This document shows, piece by piece, positions 47,703 through 55,474 of a stretch of DNA of 64,000 nt. The stretch lies in the IMG/VR virus record IMGVR_UViG_3300013102_000030, positions 110,137 through 174,136 of that record. One strand, written 5' to 3'. The position numbers and the translations under genes were made by a program. Position 1 is the first letter of the stretch. Each line of letters begins with the position of its first letter. Origin of the DNA: a virus. The notes beneath the pieces were generated by a model. It was not told the origin of the DNA and ran no database searches. It saw only the letters and a program-made list of their open reading frames with translations.

Positions 47703-48664
47703 CAATCAAGAGTGCGTCAATCATTCTGGGTGAACAGCGCCAGAGTGTGACGAATGTTGACACGTGCGTGAAGGCTGATGAGCTTCGCGGGAGGAAGGAA
47801 GGATCTGCCTCTATCAAGGATCTCCGGAATGTGGTGGACTACGTTCGTCATATGGAGAAGGAGCTTGAGAAGGCTCCCAAGCCTGAGAAGATGCTCGCTT
47901 CGGGTGGCTGGTCCACTCCTGCCGACAAGACGTACGATCTGACACCGGCCAAGAAGCCTACCGACTACATGTCTCAGGGCTACACATCCAGCATCCGCAG
48001 GGTCCGCTACGGCTCCCGCTACTGGATGGACTGGACGGTCAAGTGGGGCGGTGTACAGGTCGCTGAAGGATCTGACCTGACCACTGAGGATGCTGAGCGC
48101 CACATCGTGCAGGCGATTGAACAGGAGATCAAGCGCCGCAAGGAACTGAACCGCAAGGAGACCTCCTACATTGCTGAGTCGGGCCGGAAGTACATGTTCT
48201 CCCACGAGGTCAAGCGTTTCCTGTACGGTGGAATTTCGTGGAGCGTCTGGAACGCTGAAGGCAAGATGATCGCCACTGGAATCACCCGCTCTCTTGCTGA
48301 TGGCGATAAGGAAGTCATGCGCTCAATGAAGGAATGGGTCAAGGACAAGGAAGGCTCCAAGCCTGTCCACCGGAACGTTGAAACCGTTCGTGGAGACCGG
48401 ACCTACAAGCACTCCTACGTGGTGATCAATCGTGGCGCTGGTGAGTTCCAGTGGACGGCTTTCGTTGAGACAGCGTTCCGGAACGGGACTACGACACTGC
48501 CTCTCGCAAATGGCAAGGCATCGTCTCTTGCACAGGCTGAAGCTAACGCCAAGTCGGAGATCAACACGGACTGCAACCATCGGGAGATCAAGCTCTCGGT
48601 GCAGGCTGTGAAGGATCGGTACACAGTTCCGCTTCCTCCTGCTTCTCTGTTCTCTCTCCGCTAG
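47699..48664 (+). CDS. Protein with three tandem beta-beta-beta-alpha domains
   Basis: 321 residues from TTG 47699 (TTGA overlap). After a helical N-terminus, three similar ~75-residue units begin near SIRRVRYGSRYWMDWTVKW, VKRFLYGGISWSVWNAEG and KHSYVVINRGAGEFQWTAF, each with W-x-V, G-x-x-x-A-x-G and a closing helix. The single-domain proteins at 49348, 49963 and 52027 look related. The unit resembles small beta-alpha modules that bind nucleic acid, but no named family fits with certainty. Confidence 0.65.
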   Translation: MTIKSASIILGEQRQSVTNVDTCVKADELRGRKEGSASIKDLRNVVDYVRHMEKELEKAPKPEKMLASGGWSTPADKTYDLTPAKKPTDYMSQGYTSSIRRVRYGSRYWMDWTVKWGGVQVAEGSDLTTEDAERHIVQAIEQEIKRRKELNRKETSYIAESGRKYMFSHEVKRFLYGGISWSVWNAEGKMIATGITRSLADGDKEVMRSMKEWVKDKEGSKPVHRNVETVRGDRTYKHSYVVINRGAGEFQWTAFVETAFRNGTTTLPLANGKASSLAQAEANAKSEINTDCNHREIKLSVQAVKDRYTVPLPPASLFSLR

Positions 48665-48667
48665 GAA

Positions 48668-48696
48668 AGGGCGTGACCTTCGGGTTGCGCCTTTTT
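48668..48696 (+). terminator. Terminator overlapping the next promoter
   Basis: 9-bp stem GGCGTGACC (48670-48678 with 48683-48691), TTCG loop, then TTTTT. Confidence 0.85.
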
Positions 48697-48713
48697 CTGG
48701 GTTCTGATAGTCT
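48685..48713 (+). promoter_or_regulatory. TAGTCT-family promoter
   Basis: TTGCGC (in the terminator stem), 17 bases, TAGTCT, followed by TTGGTTATT. Confidence 0.7.
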
Positions 48714-48742
48714 TTGGTTATTGGCACCGACTACAGGAGGAC

Positions 48743-49288
48743 ATGATGAATCTCAGCATTGCAGCACTGGAACGTCTTGTGGCTTACTACGTACGTCACC
48801 ACCTGAAGGATGTGGAGCTTCCCATGGGGGAAGGTGTCTTCATCTCCACGGTCGCTGAGCGCATTCAGGAGGAGATCATGTTCGGCACGGAGACTGTCCG
48901 GGAACATCTGGTTCGGGGTAACACGGACGAGTGGATCGAACTGGGGATGATCATCGATGAGACGCTGAATCCTGCGTACCTTGACGGTGTCGAGTCGGAG
49001 TACTGGATGACCGATGACTCAGAAGAGATGCGCCTGCCTCTGGGTGATGGTCTGGGGACCGCAACGGACAAGTTCATTGCTCGCTGCGCTCATGAGAACT
49101 GCGCTATGTATCTGGAGGACAGTGAAGGTCGCGTCCTGCTCATCTGGGGCGGATCTCAGAGCGTGGAAGATGAGGGTCTTGTCGATCCCATGGCACCTGT
49201 GATGGGTGGCTGGCGGCTGGCTGAAGAGAAAGCCATGCTTCACTACTGGAACGTGGAGCGCCACTTGGAAGGTCGGCCCGAGTTGTAA
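48743..49288 (+). CDS. Unknown acidic protein
   Basis: 181 residues; ATG 48743 or 48746, GGAGG upstream. Acidic, helical N-terminal half with FISTVAERIQEEI; then CAHENCAMYLEDSEGRVLLIWGG, a strand hairpin with a Cys pair. Unrecognised. Confidence 0.65.
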   Translation: MMNLSIAALERLVAYYVRHHLKDVELPMGEGVFISTVAERIQEEIMFGTETVREHLVRGNTDEWIELGMIIDETLNPAYLDGVESEYWMTDDSEEMRLPLGDGLGTATDKFIARCAHENCAMYLEDSEGRVLLIWGGSQSVEDEGLVDPMAPVMGGWRLAEEKAMLHYWNVERHLEGRPEL

Positions 49289-49347
49289 TTGCTCGGGAAG
49301 TGTGTTTGAATAGTTGAAGACTTGTTGGATAAGAAAAGGAGAAGGAC

Positions 49348-49932
49348 ATGCCTGTAGGTGGAACGATCACGCTCAAGGGAAGGATCTGGCAGGAGCGAGG
49401 ATGCTCGATGATCAACTGGGAGATTCGGGACGGGTCGGATGTCAATGCGCGGATCGCCGGAGGACAGGTGAACAACCGTCAGGCCGCACACAACAAGATC
49501 ATGGGCCACGTCCAGTTGATGTCAGGCCGCTACGGCTGTAAGGTAGGGATCGACGTTGAGACCGCCTTTACCCCTGACCTCTCGGATCTGGAGAAGATCA
49601 AGGAGAACGCGCTGGAGATGGCCGGTGCGCGTGGTGCCCACATCGAAGAGGCAACGGAAACGATTCTGGCTCTCGTGGAGGAGCTTCAGAAGACACAGCG
49701 GACGCTTCGGATGTATGAGCAGCGGACTGTCAACACCGTTGCCCGGAACCTGTTCCTTGACCGGAGCCGCCACAACACGGAGCAGGAGTGGGCGCACCTG
49801 CCCCTTCAGGCCGCGCAGGAGTGGTTCAAGGAAGCACGTCGTGTGCTGGAGATCAGAGAGCCGCGTGTGCTGGTGACGGGTGATACCACACCTGTTCGGC
49901 ATCTGCCGCTGTCCCTGATCCGCCGTAAGTAA
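49348..49932 (+). CDS. Beta-alpha domain plus coiled coil
   Basis: 194 residues, ATG with AGGAGAAGG upstream. The N-terminal unit SMINWEIRDGSDVNARIAGG matches the repeated domain of the protein at 47699; a long helical segment (EKIKENALEMAGARG, ETILALVEELQKTQ) and a basic C-terminus follow. The C-terminal layout is shared with the next gene, so the two are paralogues. Confidence 0.65.
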   Translation: MPVGGTITLKGRIWQERGCSMINWEIRDGSDVNARIAGGQVNNRQAAHNKIMGHVQLMSGRYGCKVGIDVETAFTPDLSDLEKIKENALEMAGARGAHIEEATETILALVEELQKTQRTLRMYEQRTVNTVARNLFLDRSRHNTEQEWAHLPLQAAQEWFKEARRVLEIREPRVLVTGDTTPVRHLPLSLIRRK

Positions 49933-49962
49933 GTTTTGTAAGTACTAGAGAAGGAGAAAATT

Positions 49963-50622
49963 TTGCACGATCTGTTTGATTTTGGTGTCCAGAAGTGTGC
50001 TGTTCGACCGGTGTTCCCGCATGTGGTGCACGACTTGAAGAAGTCGGACTCGCGGTTTCCGGGCAAGAGCTTCAAGGCCACGATCACGGCGCACGCTGAT
50101 GCCAGCTTCACCTATGAGGCACGGAACGCTGAAGGCCGTGTCATGTGGCACGGCAATGGGACGAACCTTGACGCGCTGAAGATACGCGTTGACAACCTGT
50201 CGCGGGTGTACTTCGGTCGGCTGGAGTCGGGCCTCATGTATGAAGAGGAGCGCAGGGCCAAGCGCCCGAACGTCAAGACCGATGCAGGTCTGGCTGCGCT
50301 GAAGGCGCTCGCCATCGATCTCTCTGCCGGTTCGCCGTCGAACTCATCTGAGGAGACTCTTGCTGAGTCGGCCCACAGCCTGATCAATGAGGTCCGGGAG
50401 CTTCGCCGTCGTGTGCGGATCAAGGAACATGATGAGAAGATCTACGTGCAGCGCACGGCCCAGATGATGTTCCTGAACAAGGACAAGGCCAACACGGTAG
50501 CGGAGTGGGACAACATGGCTACTGCCGTCCGTGAAAAGTGGAAGGTGGCTGCTGCAAAGTTCTTGGGGATCAGCTACGTCCCTGCTCCAGCAGCGGCTGT
50601 TGAGGACCGGTTCCTGCCGTGA
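49963..50622 (+). CDS. Beta-alpha domain plus helical C-terminus (paralogue of 49348)
   Basis: 219 residues from TTG (GAAGGAGAAAA upstream). Domain with SFTYEARNAEGRVMWHGNG, then SLINEVRELRRRVRIKEHDEKIYVQRTAQMMFLNKD, which parallels LALVEELQKTQRTLRMYEQRTVNTVARNLFLD of the preceding protein. Tandem duplicates. Confidence 0.68.
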   Translation: MHDLFDFGVQKCAVRPVFPHVVHDLKKSDSRFPGKSFKATITAHADASFTYEARNAEGRVMWHGNGTNLDALKIRVDNLSRVYFGRLESGLMYEEERRAKRPNVKTDAGLAALKALAIDLSAGSPSNSSEETLAESAHSLINEVRELRRRVRIKEHDEKIYVQRTAQMMFLNKDKANTVAEWDNMATAVREKWKVAAAKFLGISYVPAPAAAVEDRFLP

Positions 50623-50888
50623 AGTGGCTGAAGCAGATCACGTACATGACGTGGTGGGATCTGCTGGGCTGCTTTGTGCTGCTGCTTGGTGCGTCCTTGC
50701 TGGTGCTGATCGGCTCGCTGGCTTTGGTGACAGGGTTCGGTATGGCCTACGTCCTGATGTGCTTCGGAGCCGCTGGACTGCTGCTCTATGCGCTGTGTGT
50801 CATGGGCTGGGCCTGTATCGGGATGGGCAAGATGTACGGCTGGGGAATCCGGTTCGGAAAGAACAAGAAGGGAAAGAGGAGAGCATGA
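50619..50888 (+). CDS. Two-span membrane protein
   Basis: 89 residues from GTG (4-base overlap). Hydrophobic segments about 13-37 and 41-68, then a basic tail (GKNKKGKRRA). Unrecognised. Confidence 0.65.
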   Translation: MKWLKQITYMTWWDLLGCFVLLLGASLLVLIGSLALVTGFGMAYVLMCFGAAGLLLYALCVMGWACIGMGKMYGWGIRFGKNKKGKRRA

Positions 50889-51133
50889 GAGATCCAATCG
50901 AGAGTTACCACAAGACCCGTGAAGCCACGGAGCGGCTACGGGTCCAGATCGACAATCTGGAAGAGACCGGAATCGATGGTCTGAACATCGAAGACGTGAA
51001 GATCCTGCTGGAAGAACGGGAAGAACACTACGCGACTGTTGACCGGGCGGTACAGTTCATGTCTTCAGGTGGTGCTGACTCTCTGGGTTCGGCCATGGCT
51101 GCTGACTTCGCACGTCTGAGAGGAGAAGGCTGA
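50885..51133 (+). CDS. Small coiled-coil protein
   Basis: 82 residues; ATG 50885 (AAGAGGAG upstream) overlaps the previous stop. Charged helices, heptad-like (RLRVQIDNLEETG, VKILLEEREEHYATV). Confidence 0.6.
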   Translation: MRDPIESYHKTREATERLRVQIDNLEETGIDGLNIEDVKILLEEREEHYATVDRAVQFMSSGGADSLGSAMAADFARLRGEG

Positions 51134-51483
51134 TGCCAGTACTTGACCCCACGGGGAAAGTTTTCAAGGATGCACGCGGAGCCGTGCTGGAACTCGGTGA
51201 CATCTGTATCAAGGGATCTGCCGGGGATTCGGTGACGCTCTCTGTCGTACAGATCTTGGGCTTCAAGAGCAAGGTCAAGATCGGCAAGCGTGACGGTCTG
51301 TATGGTGACTACCGGGAGGCCATGCGTAAGCTGGAAGAGCATGGCTGGGAGAACGAAGGCACGTGGGCGGATCGAACGTCCCTGATCAAGGTGACCGGCC
51401 TGCCGGAGGTAGCTGAGAGGCTGAACACTCCGCGTCCTGTCGTGTCGCTGGTGATGCCTGAACCGACTGTTGCGTTCGAATAG
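51133..51483 (+). CDS. Barrel-type protein
   Basis: 116 residues, TGATG overlap. VLELGDICIKGSAGDSVTLSVVQILGFKSKVKIG is a GD-type strand-rich unit; helical middle and Pro-rich end. A divergent member of the barrel group. Confidence 0.6.
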   Translation: MPVLDPTGKVFKDARGAVLELGDICIKGSAGDSVTLSVVQILGFKSKVKIGKRDGLYGDYREAMRKLEEHGWENEGTWADRTSLIKVTGLPEVAERLNTPRPVVSLVMPEPTVAFE

Positions 51484-51498
51484 AGATCCTGATAGTCT
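51470..51498 (+). promoter_or_regulatory. TAGTCT-family promoter
   Basis: TTGCGT (inside the preceding gene), 17 bases, TAGTCT, followed by TTAGTTATT. Confidence 0.75.
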
Positions 51499-51531
51499 TT
51501 AGTTATTAGCCGCCTAGAGAAGGGAAGAGCA

Positions 51532-51957
51532 GTGACTGAATACAAGAACGGTGACAAGGTCCGTGTCAATGAGGGAGACCTTGAAGGACTGACCGGAGAG
51601 GTTGCCAGTGTACTCGATGGCGGGTACAAGCTGCTGGTCACCTTTGACATTGCCATGGGTGAGGGAAGCATGCTGATGCCTTCGGCCATCGTGTCTCCTG
51701 CGTCGGTGGATCATCCTGCGCTGGCGAAGATGAAGCGGCTCTACCCGGACTTCCTGAAGTCGAGCAGCTACCGCTACCGGCTCACGACGTACCTGAACGG
51801 GGTCTTCTATGAGTCCCACCCGATCACGGCGGTGGAACTGATGAACGTACTGGGCAAGAACCCGCCTGCCGGTCTGGAGAAGCTGGAGTTCATGCTCAAG
51901 AAGGATGACCCGTCTCGTGGTCTGGCGTGGAAGCTGCTCTGGGCTGACGGAGAGTAG
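51532..51957 (+). CDS. KOW-like barrel protein
   Basis: 141 residues from GTG (GAAGGGAAGAGC upstream). YKNGDKVRVNEGDLEGLTGEVASVLDGGYKLLV is a clear KOW motif; a second alpha-beta region with DFLKSSSYRYRLTTYLNG follows. Member of the barrel expansion. Confidence 0.72.
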   Translation: MTEYKNGDKVRVNEGDLEGLTGEVASVLDGGYKLLVTFDIAMGEGSMLMPSAIVSPASVDHPALAKMKRLYPDFLKSSSYRYRLTTYLNGVFYESHPITAVELMNVLGKNPPAGLEKLEFMLKKDDPSRGLAWKLLWADGE

Positions 51958-51985
51958 TTGACAGGGGGAGAGTACTTGGTACTCT
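51958..51985 (+). promoter_or_regulatory. Promoter with palindromic -10 region
   Basis: TTGACA, 16 bases, TACTCT. A perfect 7-bp palindrome (AGAGTAC-TTG-GTACTCT, 51969-51985) covers the spacer and -10: a likely operator. Confidence 0.65.
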
Positions 51986-52026
51986 TTTCTTGTAAGCAAT
52001 TACCAAAGACTATAGAAGGAGAAGTG

Positions 52027-52206
52027 ATGTTCGGCATCAAGGTACATGAAGGCAAGCGCTCGTGGTGGATCACGGAGACCGGAGCGTCCAACCGCAGGAA
52101 CGCCCGTGGGATCTGGAAGTTCGACTCACAGATGGGTGCTGAGATGGCCCGTGGCTCGTTGCAGAAGATGAACCCGGATGCTACGCTCACGGTGGAGAGG
52201 TTCTGA
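52027..52206 (+). CDS. Small beta-alpha protein
   Basis: 59 residues; ATG 52027 after AGAAGGAGAAG. KRSWWITETGASNRRNARG resembles one unit of the repeat protein at 47699. Under the palindrome promoter. TGATG overlap with the next gene. Confidence 0.6.
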   Translation: MFGIKVHEGKRSWWITETGASNRRNARGIWKFDSQMGAEMARGSLQKMNPDATLTVERF

Positions 52207-52583
52207 TGGCAAACTTGCAGAAGGAACTGGCCGCTGAGTTCGCAAAGCATAAGTTCGACACCGCCTATGAGGCATTTGTCTGGGAGTGCATTTGTGGATG
52301 GCGCGGAATCCACAAGCATGAACACCTTGCAGAAATTGCAACGCGTAGGATTGGAGCAAACAAGCGCTTCTCTGAGGCTGAGCTTTCAGCGGAGGCGTAC
52401 CGGCAGATGGCTCGGGCTGGTGCGCTGGCTGGGATGGCCTCTCTGGTTGAGGAGGATGGCAGACTGCTGATGGCACCGATGGACTCCATGCGGGACTTCA
52501 TTGGACCGATGAGGAAAGATACGTATATGCTGGCTGTGGTCAACAGGTTTGAGCGCCTGCCGCACTTTGATGAGGAGGAGTAA
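52206..52583 (+). CDS. Unknown helical protein
   Basis: 125 residues. CICGWRG near residue 29-35 (Cys pair with following His) suggests a zinc site; Ala-rich helices follow. TAATG overlap with the next gene. Confidence 0.6.
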   Translation: MANLQKELAAEFAKHKFDTAYEAFVWECICGWRGIHKHEHLAEIATRRIGANKRFSEAELSAEAYRQMARAGALAGMASLVEEDGRLLMAPMDSMRDFIGPMRKDTYMLAVVNRFERLPHFDEEE

Positions 52584-52783
52584 TGCCTAGAGCAAGAGTC
52601 AACTCGACTAAGGTGTCCCTGACTGCTGTGGAACTGGAGCAGTTGAGCGCCCTGTACAATGTGGCGTGGGGGAGTTCGTACAACCCGGACAAGACACAGC
52701 GCAAGCTGGCTAAGGCGCTTGAGCGCGTAGCGCAACAGCAGGACCGTGCTGAGGAAAGAAGGAGGGCACGTGACGGAGCTTGA
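52583..52783 (+). CDS. Small basic helical protein
   Basis: 66 residues. TAVELEQLSALYNVAWGSSYN then a strongly basic helix (ALERVAQQQDRAEERRRARDG). Possible nucleic-acid binder. Overlaps the next GTG. Confidence 0.6.
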   Translation: MPRARVNSTKVSLTAVELEQLSALYNVAWGSSYNPDKTQRKLAKALERVAQQQDRAEERRRARDGA

Positions 52784-52889
52784 ACTGCTGAATCGGATTG
52801 TTGCAATCCGGGACGCGTGCACTGATGAGAAGACGCGGGAGGAATTGAATGCGCTTGCTATGGAGCGGTGGGGTCGTGCGTCGGTGTGA
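52770..52889 (+). CDS. 39-residue acidic peptide
   Basis: GTG 52770 with an excellent AAGGAGG four bases upstream. One amphipathic helix pair (TELELLNRIVAIRDA, EELNALAMERWG). Good ribosome-binding site supports expression. Confidence 0.55.
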   Translation: MTELELLNRIVAIRDACTDEKTREELNALAMERWGRASV

Positions 52890-53037
52890 CTGGTGTGCAG
52901 TTCGGCTGCGCTGGTGGCAGGCCACAGGGTGGTGCAGGAAGTGCCGGAAGTATCTGATCTACTCGGTCAGTCCGCCCTGTCCTGAAGGGTATCGTATGTA
53001 TCAAAGCCCGGACAGGTTGTTCGGGATTCACTGGTAA
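52849..53037 (+). CDS. Small zinc-ribbon-like protein
   Basis: 62 residues from ATG 52849 (GGGAGGA upstream) or GTG 52876. CDWC and CRKC pairs 12 residues apart make a likely zinc ribbon; Arg/Trp-rich. Overlaps the previous gene by 41 bases. Confidence 0.6.
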   Translation: MRLLWSGGVVRRCDWCAVRLRWWQATGWCRKCRKYLIYSVSPPCPEGYRMYQSPDRLFGIHW

Positions 53038-53050
53038 GAAAGGTTTGTAA

Positions 53051-53212
53051 GTGCGTCGTAGTGTAGGATTGTTCTTGATCGGGCTGGGGATTGTGATCGT
53101 GGTGGTGGGAGCCATCAATGGCTTCGGTCAGTACAAGGCATGTGTGGATCGCGGAGGAGTCTCCGTCTCGGGCCAGTGCATCAAGGCTGAACGGATTGAT
53201 ACCTCGCAGTGA
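53051..53212 (+). CDS. Small exported single-span protein
   Basis: 53 residues; GTG preceded by GAAAGGTTTGTAA. TM helix about 6-24, exported tail with two Cys (YKACVDRGGVSVSGQCIKAE). The Cys-x-n-GG-x-n-Cys form recurs in other tiny exported proteins here (24543, 45683). Confidence 0.6.
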   Translation: MRRSVGLFLIGLGIVIVVVGAINGFGQYKACVDRGGVSVSGQCIKAERIDTSQ

Positions 53213-53355
53213 AGCTGGTAGAGTCTGGAGGGAAGAGATACCTCGTGGACTCTGATGAGTGGATGGATGTAAGTCCGCCTGCTATGGTGTATCGTGAGTG
53301 TCTGGAAGTTTTTCACCCGCTGACCTGTCTGGTGGCTGGGTGTCGCTATGAATGA
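53209..53355 (+). CDS. Small protein with Cys-rich end
   Basis: 48 residues, GTG overlapping the previous stop. Strand-type start (KLVESGGKRYLVDSDEW), three Cys near the end (YRECLEV, LTCLVAGC). Unrecognised. Confidence 0.5.
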   Translation: MKLVESGGKRYLVDSDEWMDVSPPAMVYRECLEVFHPLTCLVAGCRYE

Positions 53356-53366
53356 AAGGTTTGTAA

Positions 53367-53903
53367 TTGACAACGATTGGAACCGCGACGGTGGACGTAC
53401 GCGTAGAGGTTGAAGAACTGGATGAGAGTCCTGCCGAGACGCTGGGCCGTCTGGTGGAGGATGAGTACCGCAAGGTACTGGCCCGGAAGCAGATTCTTCA
53501 GCGCCGGATTCGGCTGGCAAAGCCGGAGCTTGAAACCGTGTCGGAACGGCTCGACGCCCTGAAGGTGATCTCCGGTGACAAGCGTGACCGGTTCGGTGTG
53601 GACGCGTACGTACGTCGGACTGACAGCACCCTGAAGCGCTGGGAGCCAACGTATGGCGGATCGGCATGGAGTGGAGTTACGTCGGGGTACCTGAACGGCA
53701 AGATCCACTCGCTGTTCGGTGAGCCTACTGTGGCGGAACTGGAGGAGAACTCGGAGAAGATCGCTGACCTGCTGGAGTTCTTCCATCACGTGGAGGTTCC
53801 TGCGTTCTGGTACTGGCTGCGCGTCAAGTACAATGACGACGTGAACAAGATGCTGGAAGAGAACGCTACGGTGTTCGGGATTCGGAAGAAGGTTCGTGTA
53901 TGA
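53367..53903 (+). CDS. Unknown charged protein
   Basis: 178 residues; TTG preceded by the same GAAAGGTTTGTAA box as the gene at 53051. Helical with EELDESPAETLGRLVEDEYRK, basic middle, and FFHHVEVPAFWYWLRVKYNDD near the end. No family recognised. Confidence 0.65.
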   Translation: MTTIGTATVDVRVEVEELDESPAETLGRLVEDEYRKVLARKQILQRRIRLAKPELETVSERLDALKVISGDKRDRFGVDAYVRRTDSTLKRWEPTYGGSAWSGVTSGYLNGKIHSLFGEPTVAELEENSEKIADLLEFFHHVEVPAFWYWLRVKYNDDVNKMLEENATVFGIRKKVRV

Positions 53904-54181
53904 AGTGCGTAGAGAAGGTGCCCACGTTCGACTGCATGAAGTGGGACGGGGTTCGGGACAGTGGCTCGCATGGCTGGTTCAAGAAGCGCTTTGCGTCGGC
54001 CTCTGTGTATCGCGGAGAGCTTTCGGTGTCATGGTGGAACGGAAAGGTCTTCACTGACTTTGTCCTGCCCGTGGGACACTGGATGGTCATCAACGAACTG
54101 ACCGGAAAGCCTGAGAGCATGAACCCTGCTGAGTGGCGCTCGCGCTTTGAAGAAGTGAAGGGAGCGCCGGAGGATGATTGA
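53900..54181 (+). CDS. Small conserved-type phage protein
   Basis: 93 residues, ATGA overlap. The C-terminal segment FVLPVGHWMVINELTGKPESMNPAEWRSRFEEV has the pattern of a small phage domain (P-G/V-x-W/Y-x-V with a following helix) often listed as PGDYG-like. Function unknown. Confidence 0.65.
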   Translation: MKCVEKVPTFDCMKWDGVRDSGSHGWFKKRFASASVYRGELSVSWWNGKVFTDFVLPVGHWMVINELTGKPESMNPAEWRSRFEEVKGAPEDD

Positions 54182-54566
54182 GGTACCTCGGGAGGAGTTC
54201 ATCGTCCTGCCCATGATGGCGCATGAGGGACCGATGTCTCTGGATGCCATTGCCACTGCTGAGTACGGACGGACGTACCGTGGACAGCAGACAGGGGAGA
54301 TGATTCACAACGACTCGTACAAGGTGTATGATCTCTCTACGGAGAAAGATGTGGAGAGGTCATGGTACAACGCTGATGCTGATATCTCGCTGTGGCTGGG
54401 ACTCAAGATCGGAGACCGCAAGATGGGATGGCGGGATCGTGGCGACTTAATCACGCATGAGATTGACATCGAACGTTCTGCCCCGGAGCCGCACAAGATT
54501 CTGGCGGACCTGATCAAGAGAGGGAAGCTGCCTATGGGCAAGTACCTCTGTCGGGTATGGTGGTGA
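54174..54566 (+). CDS. Unknown small protein
   Basis: 130 residues, ATG overlapping the previous gene by 8 bases. Mixed alpha-beta with ADADISLWLGLKIGDRKMGWRDRGD. Its end leads into the tiny membrane-protein cluster. Confidence 0.6.
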   Translation: MIEVPREEFIVLPMMAHEGPMSLDAIATAEYGRTYRGQQTGEMIHNDSYKVYDLSTEKDVERSWYNADADISLWLGLKIGDRKMGWRDRGDLITHEIDIERSAPEPHKILADLIKRGKLPMGKYLCRVWW

Positions 54567-54664
54567 GAGTGCGTAAGTATTTCTGGCTGATCTACGCGCT
54601 GTCGGCCCTGATGATATTCGTGACGTTCGGGATCGTTGTGTCCCGACTGATAGGAGGGGTATAG
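54563..54664 (+). CDS. Tiny membrane protein 1 of 4
   Basis: 33 residues, GTGA overlap. Basic start VRKYF then one TM helix (WLIYALSALMIFVTFGIVV). Confidence 0.5.
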   Translation: MRVRKYFWLIYALSALMIFVTFGIVVSRLIGGV

Positions 54665-54760
54665 TTGCCTAGAAGTGTTCTGTGGGCATTGTGTATGCTC
54701 TGGCTGGTCATCGGTGTATTGTTCGGAGTGGGAATCACTCTGCTGACGAGAGGGATGTAA
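54665..54760 (+). CDS. Tiny membrane protein 2 of 4
   Basis: 31 residues, TTG with AGGAGG upstream, directly abutting the previous stop. One TM helix (VLWALCMLWLVIGVLFGVG). Confidence 0.5.
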   Translation: MPRSVLWALCMLWLVIGVLFGVGITLLTRGM

Positions 54761-54855
54761 TGAGAGGGTATGGAGGATGGCTGCTGGTCTGCCTGTTGTG
54801 CTGGCTCGGTGGAGGGTTGTTCTGGATCGGTGTGACCGGATTGGTGGGTCGCTGA
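54760..54855 (+). CDS. Tiny membrane protein 3 of 4
   Basis: 31 residues, TAATG overlap. Gly/Trp/Leu-rich TM helix (GWLLVCLLCWLGGGLFWIG). Confidence 0.5.
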   Translation: MRGYGGWLLVCLLCWLGGGLFWIGVTGLVGR

Positions 54856-54968
54856 TGGCTCGTAGGCGGTTGACTAAGGCTCAGTGGGAGCGTGTGTCGA
54901 TGTGGCTGGCGGTGGTGCAGGTCGTGGCGCTGCTCGGTTTTGTCGTGTCCATGCTCATGCACTGGTAG
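54855..54968 (+). CDS. Tiny membrane protein 4 of 4
   Basis: 37 residues, TGATG overlap. Basic start ARRRLTKAQWERV and a TM helix (MWLAVVQVVALLGFVVSML). Ends one base before the terminator region. Confidence 0.55.
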   Translation: MARRRLTKAQWERVSMWLAVVQVVALLGFVVSMLMHW

Positions 54969-54971
54969 TGA

Positions 54972-54997
54972 AAAGCTCTCCTGAGGGAGGGCTTTTT
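54972..54997 (+). terminator. Rho-independent terminator
   Basis: AAAGCTCTCC (54972-54981) pairs with GGAGGGCTTT (54986-54995), then TTGCG; one G-T pair. Ends the long accessory array. Confidence 0.8.
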
Positions 54998-55474
54998 GCG
55001 TGTCAAAACTGGCCGATTTTCGTTCAATCGCGTGCCAATCGAAATCGGTGTTTTTGGCCTGTTTTCTTTATCATGTACACTGGTGAGAGGTTACGTCAAT
55101 TGACAGGACTGCTCGCTGGGTGCAGTGATAAGACGGTAGTTTTCTGAGTCCGGAACTGAAGCGAAGAGATCCGTACTATCATGCAGATCTGTGATTGTGC
55201 AGAAGTTTGTGCGCTTTTTGAAATCTGGCTGATGAGGGGTTTTGAGGCTTGTTCTAGGGGAAGTTGCTCTGTTTTACAGATTTTGTTTTGCCAAACTGTT
55301 TTCTCCTAAGGGAAGATCTTGAGAGAAAGAATAGAGGGTATATGGTACACCCTTCCTACATACGCTCTTTTTTTTACATCTATGGCTCTCTTGTTCAGAA
55401 ACCACTTTGGCAAAATGGGGTCTCAAAAATGGGTGGTCTGAGGGGTTGATCTTGAGGGTGTGATTGGGTACGAT
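54998..55474. other. AT-rich gene-free region
   Basis: About 480 bases without a credible gene. It has an imperfect inverted repeat (CCGATTTTCG near 55013 with CGAAATCGG near 55039), T-runs (e.g. TTTTTTTT near 55370) and -35-like TTGACA near 55099. The only longer ORF (55264-55449) lacks a ribosome-binding site. Candidate origin or control region; nothing conclusive. Confidence 0.6.

Noticed and set aside
55264-55449. 61-codon ORF in the AT-rich gap
   Set aside because: No ribosome-binding site or promoter at the right distance; composition follows the local AT bias.
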